A stretch of DNA of 64,000 bases from Kitasatospora gansuensis. GTDB taxonomy: Bacteria > Actinomycetota > Actinomycetes > Streptomycetales > Streptomycetaceae. This document shows, in pieces, positions 51,080-60,600 of the stretch. The stretch spans positions 1,426,001 through 1,490,000 of the forward strand of contig NZ_JACHJR010000001.1 of the NCBI RefSeq assembly GCF_014203705.1. The letters run 5' to 3'. Numbering within the stretch: position 1 is the stretch's first letter; each line of letters opens with the position of its first letter. Made by a program: the position numbers and the translations under genes. The notes beneath the pieces are model-generated. The model worked only from the letters and a program-made list of their open reading frames with translations, was not told where the DNA came from and made no database searches.

Positions 51080-52570
51080 ATGAGCACCATCAGCTGGAAC
51101 GGCACCGAACCGGAGAACCCGCTGGTACCGGGCGACGCGACCGAGCGCGACAGCGTGAAGATCGTGAACGCCCTGTTCACCGGCCTGGTCGAGTACGACC
51201 CGAACACGGCCGCCCCCCGTACCGCCGTGGCGAAGACGATCGACTCGCCCGACTCCCGTGTCTACCGGATCGTGCTGAACCCGGGGTGGACCTTCCACGA
51301 CGGCACCCCGGTGACCGCCGCGAGCTTCGTGGACGCCTGGAACCACACCGCCTACGGCCCGAACAAGCTGCAGGGCGCCGAGTACCTCTCCCACATCGAG
51401 GGCTACGAGGCCACCCAGAGCGGCGCGGCGGACGAGCTGTCAGGTCTGAAGGTGATCGACGACAGCATCTTCGAGGTGACGCTGTCCGCACCGTTCTCGG
51501 CCTTCGTGACCCAGCTCGGCTACACGGCCTTCTTCCCGCTGCCGCGCAGCTTCTTCGCCGACCGCGAGGCCTTCGTGGCCCACCCGGTCGGCAACGGCCC
51601 GTTCAGCTTCGAGTCGCACACCCCCGGCGTGAACATCGTGCTCAGGCGCTACGACGCGTACGCCGGGGCCCGCAAGCCGAAGGTGGACGGCGTGGAGTTC
51701 CGGTTCTACCGAATGCTCGAGGACGCCTACGCGGACGTGGTGGCGAACAAGCTCGACTACCTCGACTTCGTCCCGGCGGACGCGCTCGACGGCGGCCGCT
51801 ACAAGCAGGAGCTGGCCGGGCGCTACGTCGCCAAGCCGTACATGGGCGTGCAGTCGATCTCGTTCCCGATGTGGGACCCGCGCTTCGCCGACCCGCGCCT
51901 GCGGCAGGCGCTCTCGATGGCCATCGACCGGCAGTACGTGATCGACACCGCCTTCGACGGCGACAAGATGCTGCCCGACGGCCTGGTGCCGCCGATCGTG
52001 CCCGGCTACGGCGGCAACGCCAGCGGTGACCTGTGCACGTACCAGCCGGAGAAGGCCAAGGCGCTGTTCGAGACCACCGGTTTCGAGGGCCCGATCGAGC
52101 TGACCTCCAACGACGACTCGGCCAACCAGGTGTGGATCGACGCGGCCTGTCGCACCATCACCGCCGCCCTGGGCGTCGAGGCCAGGTACGCGCCGGTGCC
52201 GACCTTCGGTGAGTTCCGGAAGCTGATCAACGAGCAGAAGGTCACCACGATCTTCCGCTCCGGCTGGGTCGCCGACTACCCGTCGATCGAGAACTTCCTC
52301 AACCCGATCTTCCGCACCGGTGCGGCGGTCAACGGGTCCGGCTACTCCAACCCGGCGGTGGACGCGCTGCTCGCCGAGGCGGACGCGGCCCCCTCGGAGC
52401 AGGAGGGCTGGGAGCTCTACCGGCAGGCCGAGAAGATGATCCTGCAGGACATGCCCGCGATCCCGCTCTGGTACCAGAAGGTGGAGTCGGGCTGGTCCAC
52501 CCGGACCGGGAACGTCACCGTCACGCCGCTGCTCCAGCTGGACCTGTTCGACGTGACGATCGAGGACTGA
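51080..52570 (+). CDS. oligopeptide-binding-like protein (SBP family 5) without signal peptide
   Basis: A 496-residue protein matching extracellular solute-binding protein family 5 over its whole length, from ISWNGTEPENPLVPGDATERDSVKIVNALFTGLVEYD to the final AIPLWYQKVES. It has the YRIVLNPGWTFHDGTPVTAASF and NGPFSFESH segments. It opens directly on the mature fold: MSTISWNG, with no lipobox or hydrophobic start. ATG 51080 has GAGGGGAC upstream. No permease genes are adjacent. Either the export signal lies outside the predicted start, or it is a cytoplasmic or solitary variant. Confidence 0.8.
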   Translation: MSTISWNGTEPENPLVPGDATERDSVKIVNALFTGLVEYDPNTAAPRTAVAKTIDSPDSRVYRIVLNPGWTFHDGTPVTAASFVDAWNHTAYGPNKLQGAEYLSHIEGYEATQSGAADELSGLKVIDDSIFEVTLSAPFSAFVTQLGYTAFFPLPRSFFADREAFVAHPVGNGPFSFESHTPGVNIVLRRYDAYAGARKPKVDGVEFRFYRMLEDAYADVVANKLDYLDFVPADALDGGRYKQELAGRYVAKPYMGVQSISFPMWDPRFADPRLRQALSMAIDRQYVIDTAFDGDKMLPDGLVPPIVPGYGGNASGDLCTYQPEKAKALFETTGFEGPIELTSNDDSANQVWIDAACRTITAALGVEARYAPVPTFGEFRKLINEQKVTTIFRSGWVADYPSIENFLNPIFRTGAAVNGSGYSNPAVDALLAEADAAPSEQEGWELYRQAEKMILQDMPAIPLWYQKVESGWSTRTGNVTVTPLLQLDLFDVTIED

Positions 52571-52588
52571 CGAGGACTGAGACGCCGT

Positions 52589-52636
52589 CACGGCCGCGGC
52601 CCGCACCCGGAGTTCCGGGTGCGGGCCGCGGCCGTG
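52589..52636. terminator. perfect 22-bp bidirectional terminator hairpin
   Basis: A 22-bp perfect stem with a 4-base loop (agtt) lies between the convergent peptide-binding and transglycosylase genes. It is the strongest hairpin in the window. Confidence 0.9.
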
Positions 52637-52648
52637 CGTGCGTGCTGC

Positions 52649-53263
52649 TCAGTACCAGTGGTGGGTCAGCCAGAACGCCCAGGCGGCGTTCGGGCTGCCG
52701 TAACGGTCGTTCATGTAGCCGAGCGCCCACTTGATCTGGGTGGCCGGGTTGGTGCGCCAGTCCGAGCCGGCCGAGGCCATCTTGGAGCCGGGCAGCGCCT
52801 GGGCCAGCCCGTACGCGCCGGAGGCGGCGTTGGTGGCCTTGATGTTCCAGCCGCTCTCGTGGCTGATGATGTTGCTGAACGCGGCGTACTGGGCGGCCGG
52901 GACGATGCTCCGGGCCAGCTCCTTGACCGCGCCCGGGCTGGTGCCGACGGTGGCGGCGGACAGCTCGGAGCGCTGCTCGGAGCGGGAGGCGGCGGCCGGG
53001 TTCTCCTGCGGCTTCGGCTGCTCGGCCTGCGGGGTTGCGGCCGGTGCCTGAGCGGCCTGCGGCTGCACGGCGGGCTGCTCGACGGCCGGCTGCTCAACGG
53101 CCGGCGCCGGGTTGCTCGCGGCGACCGCGACCGGGGCGGCGACGGCGTTCTCCTCGGGCAGCGCCACCGCGACCGCCGAGGCGGCACAGGCGGTCGCCAG
53201 ACCGGCGGAGGCCACCATCAGGGTGGTGCGGCGGCGCATGACGGCAAGGAGGGAGCTACGCAT
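52649..53263 (-). CDS. secreted SLT-type lytic transglycosylase
   Basis: A 204-residue secreted protein. A signal peptide (MRSSLLAVMRRRTTLMVASAGLATACAASAVAVA) precedes a Pro/Gln/Ala-rich linker, then a C-terminal 95-residue lysozyme-like domain: FSNIISHESGWNIKATNAASGAYGLAQALPGSKMASAGSDW, with the catalytic Glu in SHESGWN and YGxAQ typical of SLT transglycosylases. It cuts peptidoglycan glycan strands. ATG 53263 has GAGG at a wide spacing. The long leader region upstream might carry regulation, but I see no clear riboswitch. Confidence 0.88.
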   Translation of the reverse strand: MRSSLLAVMRRRTTLMVASAGLATACAASAVAVALPEENAVAAPVAVAASNPAPAVEQPAVEQPAVQPQAAQAPAATPQAEQPKPQENPAAASRSEQRSELSAATVGTSPGAVKELARSIVPAAQYAAFSNIISHESGWNIKATNAASGAYGLAQALPGSKMASAGSDWRTNPATQIKWALGYMNDRYGSPNAAWAFWLTHHWY

Positions 53264-53682
53264 GAAGGGGAGGACCTCAATCGTGTGGACCGGCCCGGGG
53301 CGCACCGCTGCCCGGTCGGCCGAGGGCCGTTACCAGGGGCAGCCGCACCACCGGCCGTGAGCGCCCCGTACTGCTCCGGGCGCCTGGCGGCGCGCTCCCC
53401 CGGACCGGTCCGACCGAGTGGTGGCCGGTGCGACAGGCGGGAGCGCCTTGCGACTCCACCAGTGTTAACGCGGTCCCTACCGGCCCACAAGGGCGCCCGC
53501 TACGACGCCGCGTCGTAGTCGCACCTTCGCCTTCGACGCTCAGCCGCCTGGCCACCGACGAACCCGGCCACGTACCCGCTCCGCACCTTCGAAAGCACTG
53601 TGGCCCGCCTCACTGCGGGCAGCACGCTCCGCCACCGGACCGGCACTCGGCGGTCATCGGCGAGGCACTAGGATCCGAACCC
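53264..53682. other. 419-bp intergenic region
   Basis: It holds the divergent promoters of the transglycosylase gene and the membrane-protein gene. A perfect inverted repeat CTACGACG CCG CGTCGTAG is at 53500-53518. I looked for the ydaO/c-di-AMP riboswitch that precedes some actinomycete wall hydrolases and could not find its conserved blocks. Confidence 0.5.
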
Positions 53683-54627
53683 ATGAGCGACGGGGCGCAG
53701 GGGTCGAACGGATGGGCGCGGCCGGACGGCGGGGAGCCGGACTGGGCGGCACTGGCCGAGCAGCACGAGCAGCAGTACCGGCGGCGGAAGAAGCTGCGGA
53801 TGATCGGGGCGGTGGCCGGTTCGGCCGTCCTGGTCGGGGTGATCACGGTGACGGCGGTGGCCCTGAGTGGCCCGGCCAAGGACACCAAGGCGAACCAGGC
53901 CCCGACTCAGGCCCCGACGAACGCCCCGACCGCCGACCAGGCCGGGACGACGTCCACCGAGCCGCCCGGCTCCTCCCCCTTCCCCACCACCTCGGCTTCG
54001 GCGTCCCCCTCCCCTTCGGCGTCCGGCTCCGTCAAGCCGTCGGCCGCCGGCACCTCCCGTACTCCGTCGGCCTCCGGCGCCCCGGCCACCCCGGTACCCG
54101 GCAGCACCGCACCGCTCGACCCGCTGACCGTCATCTCCGCCGCGGCCACCGACACCGCCCCGCTCGACCCGGGCTCGCTGTTCCCCGCGACCACCCTGTC
54201 GATCGACGGCAAGACCTGGACCAGGCTCACCACCGGCGCCAACCCGACCTGCTGGCAGACCACCACGGGCGGGCTCGGTGACGTGATCACCGCGCAGGGC
54301 TGCCGGACCGTGCTGCGGGCCACCTACACCTCCGGCAGCAGCGCCGTCACCATCGGGGTCGCGGTGTTCGACGCCCGGGCCAACGCCGATGCGTCGAACC
54401 AGGCCCACAAGGGACAGGTCCAGGGGCTGGTGGCGGCCGGCCAGACCTCGTTCTGCACCTCGGCCGGCTGCGTCAACACCCATGGCGCGGTGGGCCGTTA
54501 CACCTATTACACGGTCTCGGGCACGGTGAAGCCCGGCGGCAACACCGCCGATCCGGTGGCCACCGCCGCCGGCCCCGACTTCGCCGCCCACGCCCGCGCC
54601 CAGCTGCTCGCCCGGGGGTCTCGCTGA
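53683..54627 (+). CDS. membrane-anchored hypothetical protein
   Basis: A 314-residue protein of unknown function. A cytoplasmic N-terminus with RRRKK precedes one helix (about residues 39-62, MIGAVAGSAVLVGVITVTAVAL). A 90-residue Thr/Ser/Pro/Ala linker follows, then an extracellular domain of about 150 residues with GKTWTRLTTGANPTCWQ and three further Cys (GCRTVL, FCTSAGCVN). Probably a surface protein held by one helix. ATG 53683 lies 55 bases from a candidate start further upstream that lacks the TM start. No family assigned. Confidence 0.6.
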   Translation: MSDGAQGSNGWARPDGGEPDWAALAEQHEQQYRRRKKLRMIGAVAGSAVLVGVITVTAVALSGPAKDTKANQAPTQAPTNAPTADQAGTTSTEPPGSSPFPTTSASASPSPSASGSVKPSAAGTSRTPSASGAPATPVPGSTAPLDPLTVISAAATDTAPLDPGSLFPATTLSIDGKTWTRLTTGANPTCWQTTTGGLGDVITAQGCRTVLRATYTSGSSAVTIGVAVFDARANADASNQAHKGQVQGLVAAGQTSFCTSAGCVNTHGAVGRYTYYTVSGTVKPGGNTADPVATAAGPDFAAHARAQLLARGSR

Positions 54628-54711
54628 CCACCTCCCGGTGACCCGCTCCCGGTGACCGCGTACGCTGTCGCCGCCGGTACCCGGGCCGGCTGCCTTCGGG
54701 GGGAGACATCG

Positions 54712-55236
54712 ATGCAACCGCACCTCAGCAGTCCCTTGGACCCACCGCCGCCGCGCGAGCGTCGCCGCTCCTGGTGGTGGCTGCCCGAGCAGGAGCGGCG
54801 GGCCCGGCGGGAGCGCCGCCGGGCGTACAGCCGCTGGAAGGCCCGGCAGAAGAAGAACGACGACTGCGACCCCTGCGACGGCTGCGACTGCGCGGGCGAC
54901 GGCTGCGGCGACCCCTGCCTGATCGCGCTGATCCCGGTGGTGCTGACCTCGGCCGTCCGGTTCGCCGTCCTCGGGCAGCGGGCCGCCGCCGACCCGGCCG
55001 CGCCGGTGCCGTCCGGGCCTACGGCAGCCGCGCTGTACGGCGCCGTCCACCACTACCGCACCCGGATCAGCCCGAACCGGCGGGCCTGCTGCCCGTACAC
55101 CCCGAGCTGCTCCACCTACGCCGTACAGGCCCTGCACCGCCACGGCGCCCTGCGCGGCGCCCGGCTCACCGCAGGCCGGCTGCTGCGCTGCCGCCCGGGC
55201 ACCCGGGGCGGCCAGGACCCGGTGCCGGGGAGCTAG
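54712..55236 (+). CDS. yidD: membrane protein insertion efficiency factor YidD, with Cys-rich N-terminal extension
   Basis: A 174-residue protein. The C-terminal 70 residues match YidD: YRTRISPNRRACCPYTPSCSTYAVQALHRHGALRGARLTAGRLLRCRPG. YidD assists insertion of membrane proteins with YidC. The unusual part is the first 70 residues: a Pro/Arg-rich stretch with WWWLPEQE, then a Cys-rich patch CDPCDGCDCAGDGCGDPC (seven Cys), then a hydrophobic segment. Most YidD proteins are about 70-110 residues. ATG 54712 follows GGGGGGAG. The ordinary rnpA-yidD-yidC setting is absent, so this is an extra copy. Confidence 0.85.
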   Translation: MQPHLSSPLDPPPPRERRRSWWWLPEQERRARRERRRAYSRWKARQKKNDDCDPCDGCDCAGDGCGDPCLIALIPVVLTSAVRFAVLGQRAAADPAAPVPSGPTAAALYGAVHHYRTRISPNRRACCPYTPSCSTYAVQALHRHGALRGARLTAGRLLRCRPGTRGGQDPVPGS

Positions 55237-56483
55237 TTCTTCGTCCAGGGGCGGCAGAGCAGGACGAAGGCGATCAGCGCGGCCGCCCCGCACCCGGCGA
55301 CCACTATGCCGAGCAGCAGCACCGACGGCCGGCCGCCGAGGCTGCTGAGCGGGGCGACCAGCGCGCCGCAGGTGAAGGTGCTGACGCCGATCAGCGCCGA
55401 GGCCGAACCGGCCGCGTGCGGGGCCATGGTGAGCGCCTGGGCCGAGGAGTTCGGCAGCACCATGCCCATGCCCGCCATCAGCAGGAAGAGCGCGGGCCAC
55501 ACCCCGGCCAGGCCGGGGTCCCAGACCGTGGTGAACAGGATCAGCGCCAGGCCCGCCAGCAGCGGCGCGGCCAGCCCGATCGGCAGCAGCCGGTTCATCG
55601 GCAGCCGCTGCACCAGCACTCGCCCGTTCAGCTGGCTGAAGCCCACCACGCCAAGGGAGTTGACCGCGAAGATCAGGCTGTAGGTCTGCGGCGAGATCTG
55701 GTACTCGCTCTGCAGCACCACCGAGGACCCGCCCACGTACGCGAACAGCGCCCCGAAGCTGAACGCGCTGGTCAGCACGTAGCCGGTGAAGCGCCGGTCC
55801 CGCAGCAGCCCGCCGATCGCCCGCAGCGTGGTGCCGAGGCCGCCGCCGTGCCGCCGCTCCGGCGGCAGCGACTCGCCCAGGGTCAGCAGCACCCAGGCGG
55901 TGAGCACCGCGCCGAACAGCACCAGCGCCAGGAACGAGCCCCGCCAGTCGGTGACCCGGAGCAGCTGGGCGCCGACCGCCGGGGCGAAGATCGGGGCCAG
56001 CCCGCTGATCAGTCCGAGCGAGGCCATGAAGCGGATCATCGCCACGCCCTCGAACCGGTCCCGGGCGATCGCCCGCGCGATCACCAGACCGGCCGCACCG
56101 GAGAGCCCCTGCAGGAACCGCCCGCCCACCAGCACCGCCACCGACCCGGCGAACGCACAGAGCAGCGTGGACAGCGTGTAGAGCACCATCCCCGCCAGCA
56201 ACGGCCGACGCCGCCCGAGCCGGTCGCTCATCGGACCGAACAGCAGCTGACCGATCGCCAGCCCCAACAGCGAACCGGTCAGCGTCAGTTGGACGGCGGG
56301 CGCGGTCGACCCCAGGTCACCGGTCAGCTCCGGGATGGCCGGCAGATAGAGGTCCGTGGTGAGCGGCCCGAGCGCCACCAGACTGCCGAGCACCACCACC
56401 GTGGCCCGCCCCGGCCCGGCCCCGCCGGCTGTGGTCCGCTCGTCGGCTGTCGATCCGGTGGTCTCGGTGGTCGGGCCTGTCAT
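55233..56483 (-). CDS. Bcr/CflA-family drug:H+ antiporter (MFS)
   Basis: A 416-residue MFS protein with 12 predicted helices. The N-terminal DLYLPAIPELTGDLGSTAPAVQLTLTGSLLGLAIGQLLFGPMSDRLGRRRPLLAG carries the A-motif GPMSDRLGRR of the Bcr/CflA subfamily. It expels drugs such as bicyclomycin, chloramphenicol or sulfonamides in relatives; its own substrate is not known. ATG 56483 has GAGGAG upstream. It is convergent with yidD (4-base tail overlap). Confidence 0.92.
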   Translation of the reverse strand: MTGPTTETTGSTADERTTAGGAGPGRATVVVLGSLVALGPLTTDLYLPAIPELTGDLGSTAPAVQLTLTGSLLGLAIGQLLFGPMSDRLGRRRPLLAGMVLYTLSTLLCAFAGSVAVLVGGRFLQGLSGAAGLVIARAIARDRFEGVAMIRFMASLGLISGLAPIFAPAVGAQLLRVTDWRGSFLALVLFGAVLTAWVLLTLGESLPPERRHGGGLGTTLRAIGGLLRDRRFTGYVLTSAFSFGALFAYVGGSSVVLQSEYQISPQTYSLIFAVNSLGVVGFSQLNGRVLVQRLPMNRLLPIGLAAPLLAGLALILFTTVWDPGLAGVWPALFLLMAGMGMVLPNSSAQALTMAPHAAGSASALIGVSTFTCGALVAPLSSLGGRPSVLLLGIVVAGCGAAALIAFVLLCRPWTKN

Positions 56484-56557
56484 GGGGCTCCTCGGCTCCT
56501 GGTCGGTGCCCCAAGTCCTACCGCAGCCGCCCCCACCGCCGGAACCCGCCCCCTGCC

Positions 56558-57028
56558 TCACTCCGTGGTCGTACCGGCCTTGCGGGCGGCGATCACCACG
56601 ACGTCGTCCTGCCACCCGTAGAGCCGGTCCCCGATCACCGCCACGTTGTACAGCCCGCACCGGGCGTCCGCCCTGGCCACCGCATCGTTCGGGAACCAGG
56701 CCGCGCTGAGCCGCACCGTCCCCTCCGGCTTGCCCTTCTGACACCCCGCCGGCAGCTTGCCACCGTCCGGCAGGGTGGCGCTGATCAGCCGGTCCCCACC
56801 GGTGGTCGACCTCAGGTACGTGACCTTGGTCGCCCCGTCCGGCAGCCAGCGCGGCACCGAGGCGTGGTCCTGCTTGGCGGCCGCCCCGGAGGCGTAGTGC
56901 GACTTCTGCTGGTGCCGGTCGTCGAACCAGTCGTGCGCCTTCGGCACCACCACCAGCGCCCCGGCCGCCAGCACCGCCGCCCCCGTCAGCGCACCGACCG
57001 CCACCTTCCCCGCGACCCCCACGGCCAC
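56558..57028 (-). CDS. secreted or membrane-anchored hypothetical protein
   Basis: Unrecognised, 156 residues. The N-terminal hydrophobic stretch MAVGVAGKVAVGALTGAAVLAAGALVVV is a signal or anchor helix, followed by a soluble domain with two Cys (LPAGCQKGK and RCGLYN) that may pair. WLPDGATKVTYLRSTTGGDRLISATLPDGGKL is its clearest segment. GTG 57028 is the start. It stands 74 bp from the MFS gene. Confidence 0.6.
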   Translation of the reverse strand: MAVGVAGKVAVGALTGAAVLAAGALVVVPKAHDWFDDRHQQKSHYASGAAAKQDHASVPRWLPDGATKVTYLRSTTGGDRLISATLPDGGKLPAGCQKGKPEGTVRLSAAWFPNDAVARADARCGLYNVAVIGDRLYGWQDDVVVIAARKAGTTTE

Positions 57029-57139
57029 CCTCCTCGTCCTCGACTCCCGACTACACCGACCATCCTTCCGGACGCCGCCGCAGCCGTAGTCGGCACGAAG
57101 TACCGCTTCGATCTACCCCTTTGGTCTGACCCGGCCCCC

Positions 57140-57487
57140 CTAAGGACGGAACTCCCGGACCATCTCGATCAGGCCGACGATGTGCTCGTTGAACTCGGCC
57201 AGCTCCTCGGCCGGCACCCAGAGCTCCAGAATGGTGCGGCCGCCGGCCTGCTGGACGGGGTAGCGCGCCAGGAAGTCGGTCTCCACCTCGAACCGGGTCA
57301 CGTAGCCGACACCGGAGGCGGGCACGTTCCAGTCCCGGGCGATCCGGACGGCGTAGTCCTCGTTCATCACCGGATAGAAGATCGGCTGATCCGGCAACCG
57401 CGGCGGCCAGGCCCGCCAGCCGGACGCCTCGACCAGCGCCAACTCCTCGGGGCCGGTGGGTCGCCAGAGGGTGGTGGTCGCGGTCAT
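57140..57487 (-). CDS. hypothetical protein, 115 aa
   Basis: A compact soluble protein: TTLWRPTGPEELALVEASGWRAWPPRLPDQPIFYPVMNEDYAVRIARDWNVP. I recall that relatives in Streptomyces are annotated 'ADP-ribosylation/crystallin J1', but that label is not backed by a visible motif, so I give no function. The start may be ATG 57487 (AAGGA 8 bases upstream) or ATG 57496. It is abundant in Trp and Pro near the N-terminus. Confidence 0.6.
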   Translation of the reverse strand: MTATTTLWRPTGPEELALVEASGWRAWPPRLPDQPIFYPVMNEDYAVRIARDWNVPASGVGYVTRFEVETDFLARYPVQQAGGRTILELWVPAEELAEFNEHIVGLIEMVREFRP

Positions 57488-57676
57488 CTTCCTCATCCTT
57501 CGCTCTCGGTCAGCGCTCCACGCTACGCGGCCGGGCCACGGGCCGACCAGCCGTTTTGCTCGGGTCGGCGGGTAGACGGACTCGTCGGTGAGGGGGTGTC
57601 AGCGACCGAAATGGGCGGTGCCCCGTCGTACGGGACGACGGGGCACCGGTGTTGCGTGGTGGGGTGGTCGGTCTGT

Positions 57677-60600
57677 TCAGCTCAGCTGGACCGGGGTGGG
57701 CTGGGTTCCTGCCTTGAGGGCAGCGACGGTTGCGGCGGGGAATGCGGTGTTCCAGGTCTGGACGTCGCTGATTTTGCCGGGGAAGGGGTTCTCGACCTTG
57801 GCATTGCCGATGGTGAGGGGACCGCCGGCCGGCCAGGTGGAGATGTTGCTCGCGGTGCTGACGAGTGTGCCGTTGACGTAGAGGCTGATGGTCTGGTTGG
57901 TGGCGTCGTAGACGCCGACGAGGTGGGTCCAGGTGTTCAGTGCGGGGAGTGTGGGGTCGTAAGCGGCGGCGTAGGTGGCGAGGTTGGCGTCGTCAACGCT
58001 GGGTGTGGTGAAGGTCCAGCTCTTGAAGGCCGCTGAGTACTGGAGGAAGAAGGCACTGGTGCTGTTGCCGGACTGGCCGACGACGGTGGCGAAGCCGTTG
58101 GTGTTGGTGAGGTACGCCCAGGCGGAGACGGTGTAGCTCTGTGTGGTGTTGATGACCGGGCCTGCCGTGCTGGCGCGGGCACCGGGCGTTCCGTCGAGGC
58201 CCAGGACGAGGCCGCGGGTCGCGTCGTTCGGCCAGCCCGAGTGACCGGCGAGGGTGAGGTCGTTGGGGCGGATGCTGTCCGTCTTGTCGGCGAGCTTCCA
58301 CCGGTCAGCCGGCTGTGTCAGCAGGTAGCCGAGCGTGGTGGCGGGGCTGAACTGGGCGATGTTGGACATGGCCGTGACGACGGTGACGTCGGTCAGGGCG
58401 GTGGGGTAGGTCTGGACGTCGCTGACAGAGCCGGCGAGGTAGTCGCCGTAGGAGTTCGTGCCGAGGAGGCGTCGGCCGATCTGAATCGGGCCGGTGGCGT
58501 TCCAGGTGGTGCCGGCGTACGTGGCGGTTCCTGCTTTGGTGCCGTTGACATAGAGGGTGAGCTGCTTGCTGGCGGCGTCGTAGACGCCGGTCAGGTGGTA
58601 CCAGGTGCCCATCGTGGGAGCGGCGTTGCCGGTGGTGGGGCCGTAGGCGGCGGTTTGGTTTCCGGTGGTGTCGTCCGCCCATGGGTGGCCGAAGGCGAAG
58701 GCGTGCTTCCAGCTGGAGTAGTAGAGCTGGAGGCCGTTCGCGCTGGTACCGGACTGGGAGACGAAGGTCGAGTTGTTGTCCAGGCTGGACAGCTTGGTCC
58801 AGGCCGACACGGTGAAGCTCTTGCCGGTGTCGACGCTGGGGTTGACGCTGGCGGCGTAGGCGGTGGCGCCGTTGCCAGTGAGGACATTGCCGCGGGTGGC
58901 GTCAGCGGTGACGGTGGCTCCGCCGTTGGGGGTGAGGGTGTTGGCGGCCCTGGCCGCGTTGGTGTTGTCGGTCAGCTTCCAGCGGTCGGCCGGGCCCGCT
59001 CCGGGGTTGCTGACGATCTGGCCGTTGGCCGCGATGGCGTAGATCTCGGGGTTGCCATCACCGTTGACGTCGCCGGGAGTTGAGATCGCGGGGTACGTCG
59101 TGCTGTTGAGGCCAAGAGGGAGAACCGACTGAGGCGCGGGCAGCGCGCCGCCGGACGTGCCGGCCCAGTTCTGGTTGCCGCTGCCACTGCAGTCGTAGAT
59201 GACCAGTTTGGTCCCCGGAGCCGGGTTGGAGCCGGGATCGTCCACGCAGCGCCCGGACTGCAGGTTCTTCAGGGTTCCGGGTTGCGGTCCGGGTATCCAC
59301 TGCTGGGAGCTGGAGTTGTTGCAGTCCCAGAGCTGGACGGGGGCGTCGTTGCCGGTTCCGCGAGCCTCCAGGCACTTGCCGAGGACGTGGACGGTGTTGT
59401 CCGTGCCGAGGGTGAACCGCTGGGCGTCGGTGCTGTTGCAGTTCCAGATCTGGGCGGGTGTGCCGTTGGTGGTTGCGGAGCCGGCGATGTCGAGGCACAG
59501 ACTCTGGCCGGAGGTGCCCGTGATGCCGGACACCAAGGAAGCCTGGGTGGGGGCGGTGATGACGCTGGTCGGGTTGCCGTCGTTGTCGAAGGTGAGGGGG
59601 TAACTGCTGATCGCCCCGGTGACGTTGTTGCGGACCCACAGGGTCGGGGTGCCGCCGGTCGTGGTGGCGGTGGGGGCGGTGCCGGTCACGGTCGCGCCGA
59701 CGTTGCCGACGCCGACCAGGGTGGTGTTGGTCCAGTCGCCGCTGCCGATGGGGCGCACGTCACGGAAGTAGGTATTCGGGTCATCACCGCCGATGTAGTA
59801 CCAGAGCTTGCCGCTCTCCACTGTGATCATGTCCGGTGCCAAGGCGCGCTTCGCTGGGTGCGTGGCGTTGTACAAGGAGGCGGATATTGTTCCGGGAGCG
59901 ACCAATTGGGTGAGTTGAGACCAGTCGGACGGCTGCCCGGAGCAGGTGAGCGGTCCGTTGCTGGTCTGGCAAGCTCGATGCTCCAGTGGGCCTTGGACGT
60001 TCTCAGTGAGGCTGAAATGCCCCGCAGCCCCTGCAGGTACGGCAGCCGCGTCGTTGTTGTAGATGTACATCAGACGCAACGCCTTGTTGTAGGCGAAGAG
60101 GTCGTCGATGCCCTGCTGACTGAGGCCACCACGGTGAGCGATGAGATAGTTGTTCCAGCCATCCCTCCGTGGGCTCCGCGCGCTGGTGGAGGCGGTGACT
60201 GGCGTGCTGCTGGGGTCGGAGTTTCCGCCTATCAGGGTGAGGTTGCCGTCGGTTGTCGTGGCGAGCATGTCCGGAATGCCATCGCCTGTGAGGTCACCTG
60301 CGGTGACCTTGGCGTTGGGGTTCCAGGGTGCGTAGAAGCTGTAGGTGGCGGCGGTGGCCTGGGTGTTGCCGGCGTTGTCGATCGCCCGGACGTAGAGGGT
60401 GTGGGTGCCCCACTGGTTGTTCGGGACGGTGATCGGGATGGTGGCGGTGGGCTTGCCGTTGACGAGTGTGGCGTTCACGGTGCTGGCGCCGGAGACGGGG
60501 ATGTTGGTGTCCAGCGCGTACTGGAATGCCTGGACGCCGCTGCTGATGCAGGGGTTGGGGGCGCAACTGCCCGGCACCGGGTCGGTGGAGCTGACGCTCA

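Noticed and set aside
53264..53682. ydaO/c-di-AMP riboswitch before the transglycosylase gene
   Set aside because: Expected because some actinomycete wall hydrolases have one, but the conserved blocks could not be found.
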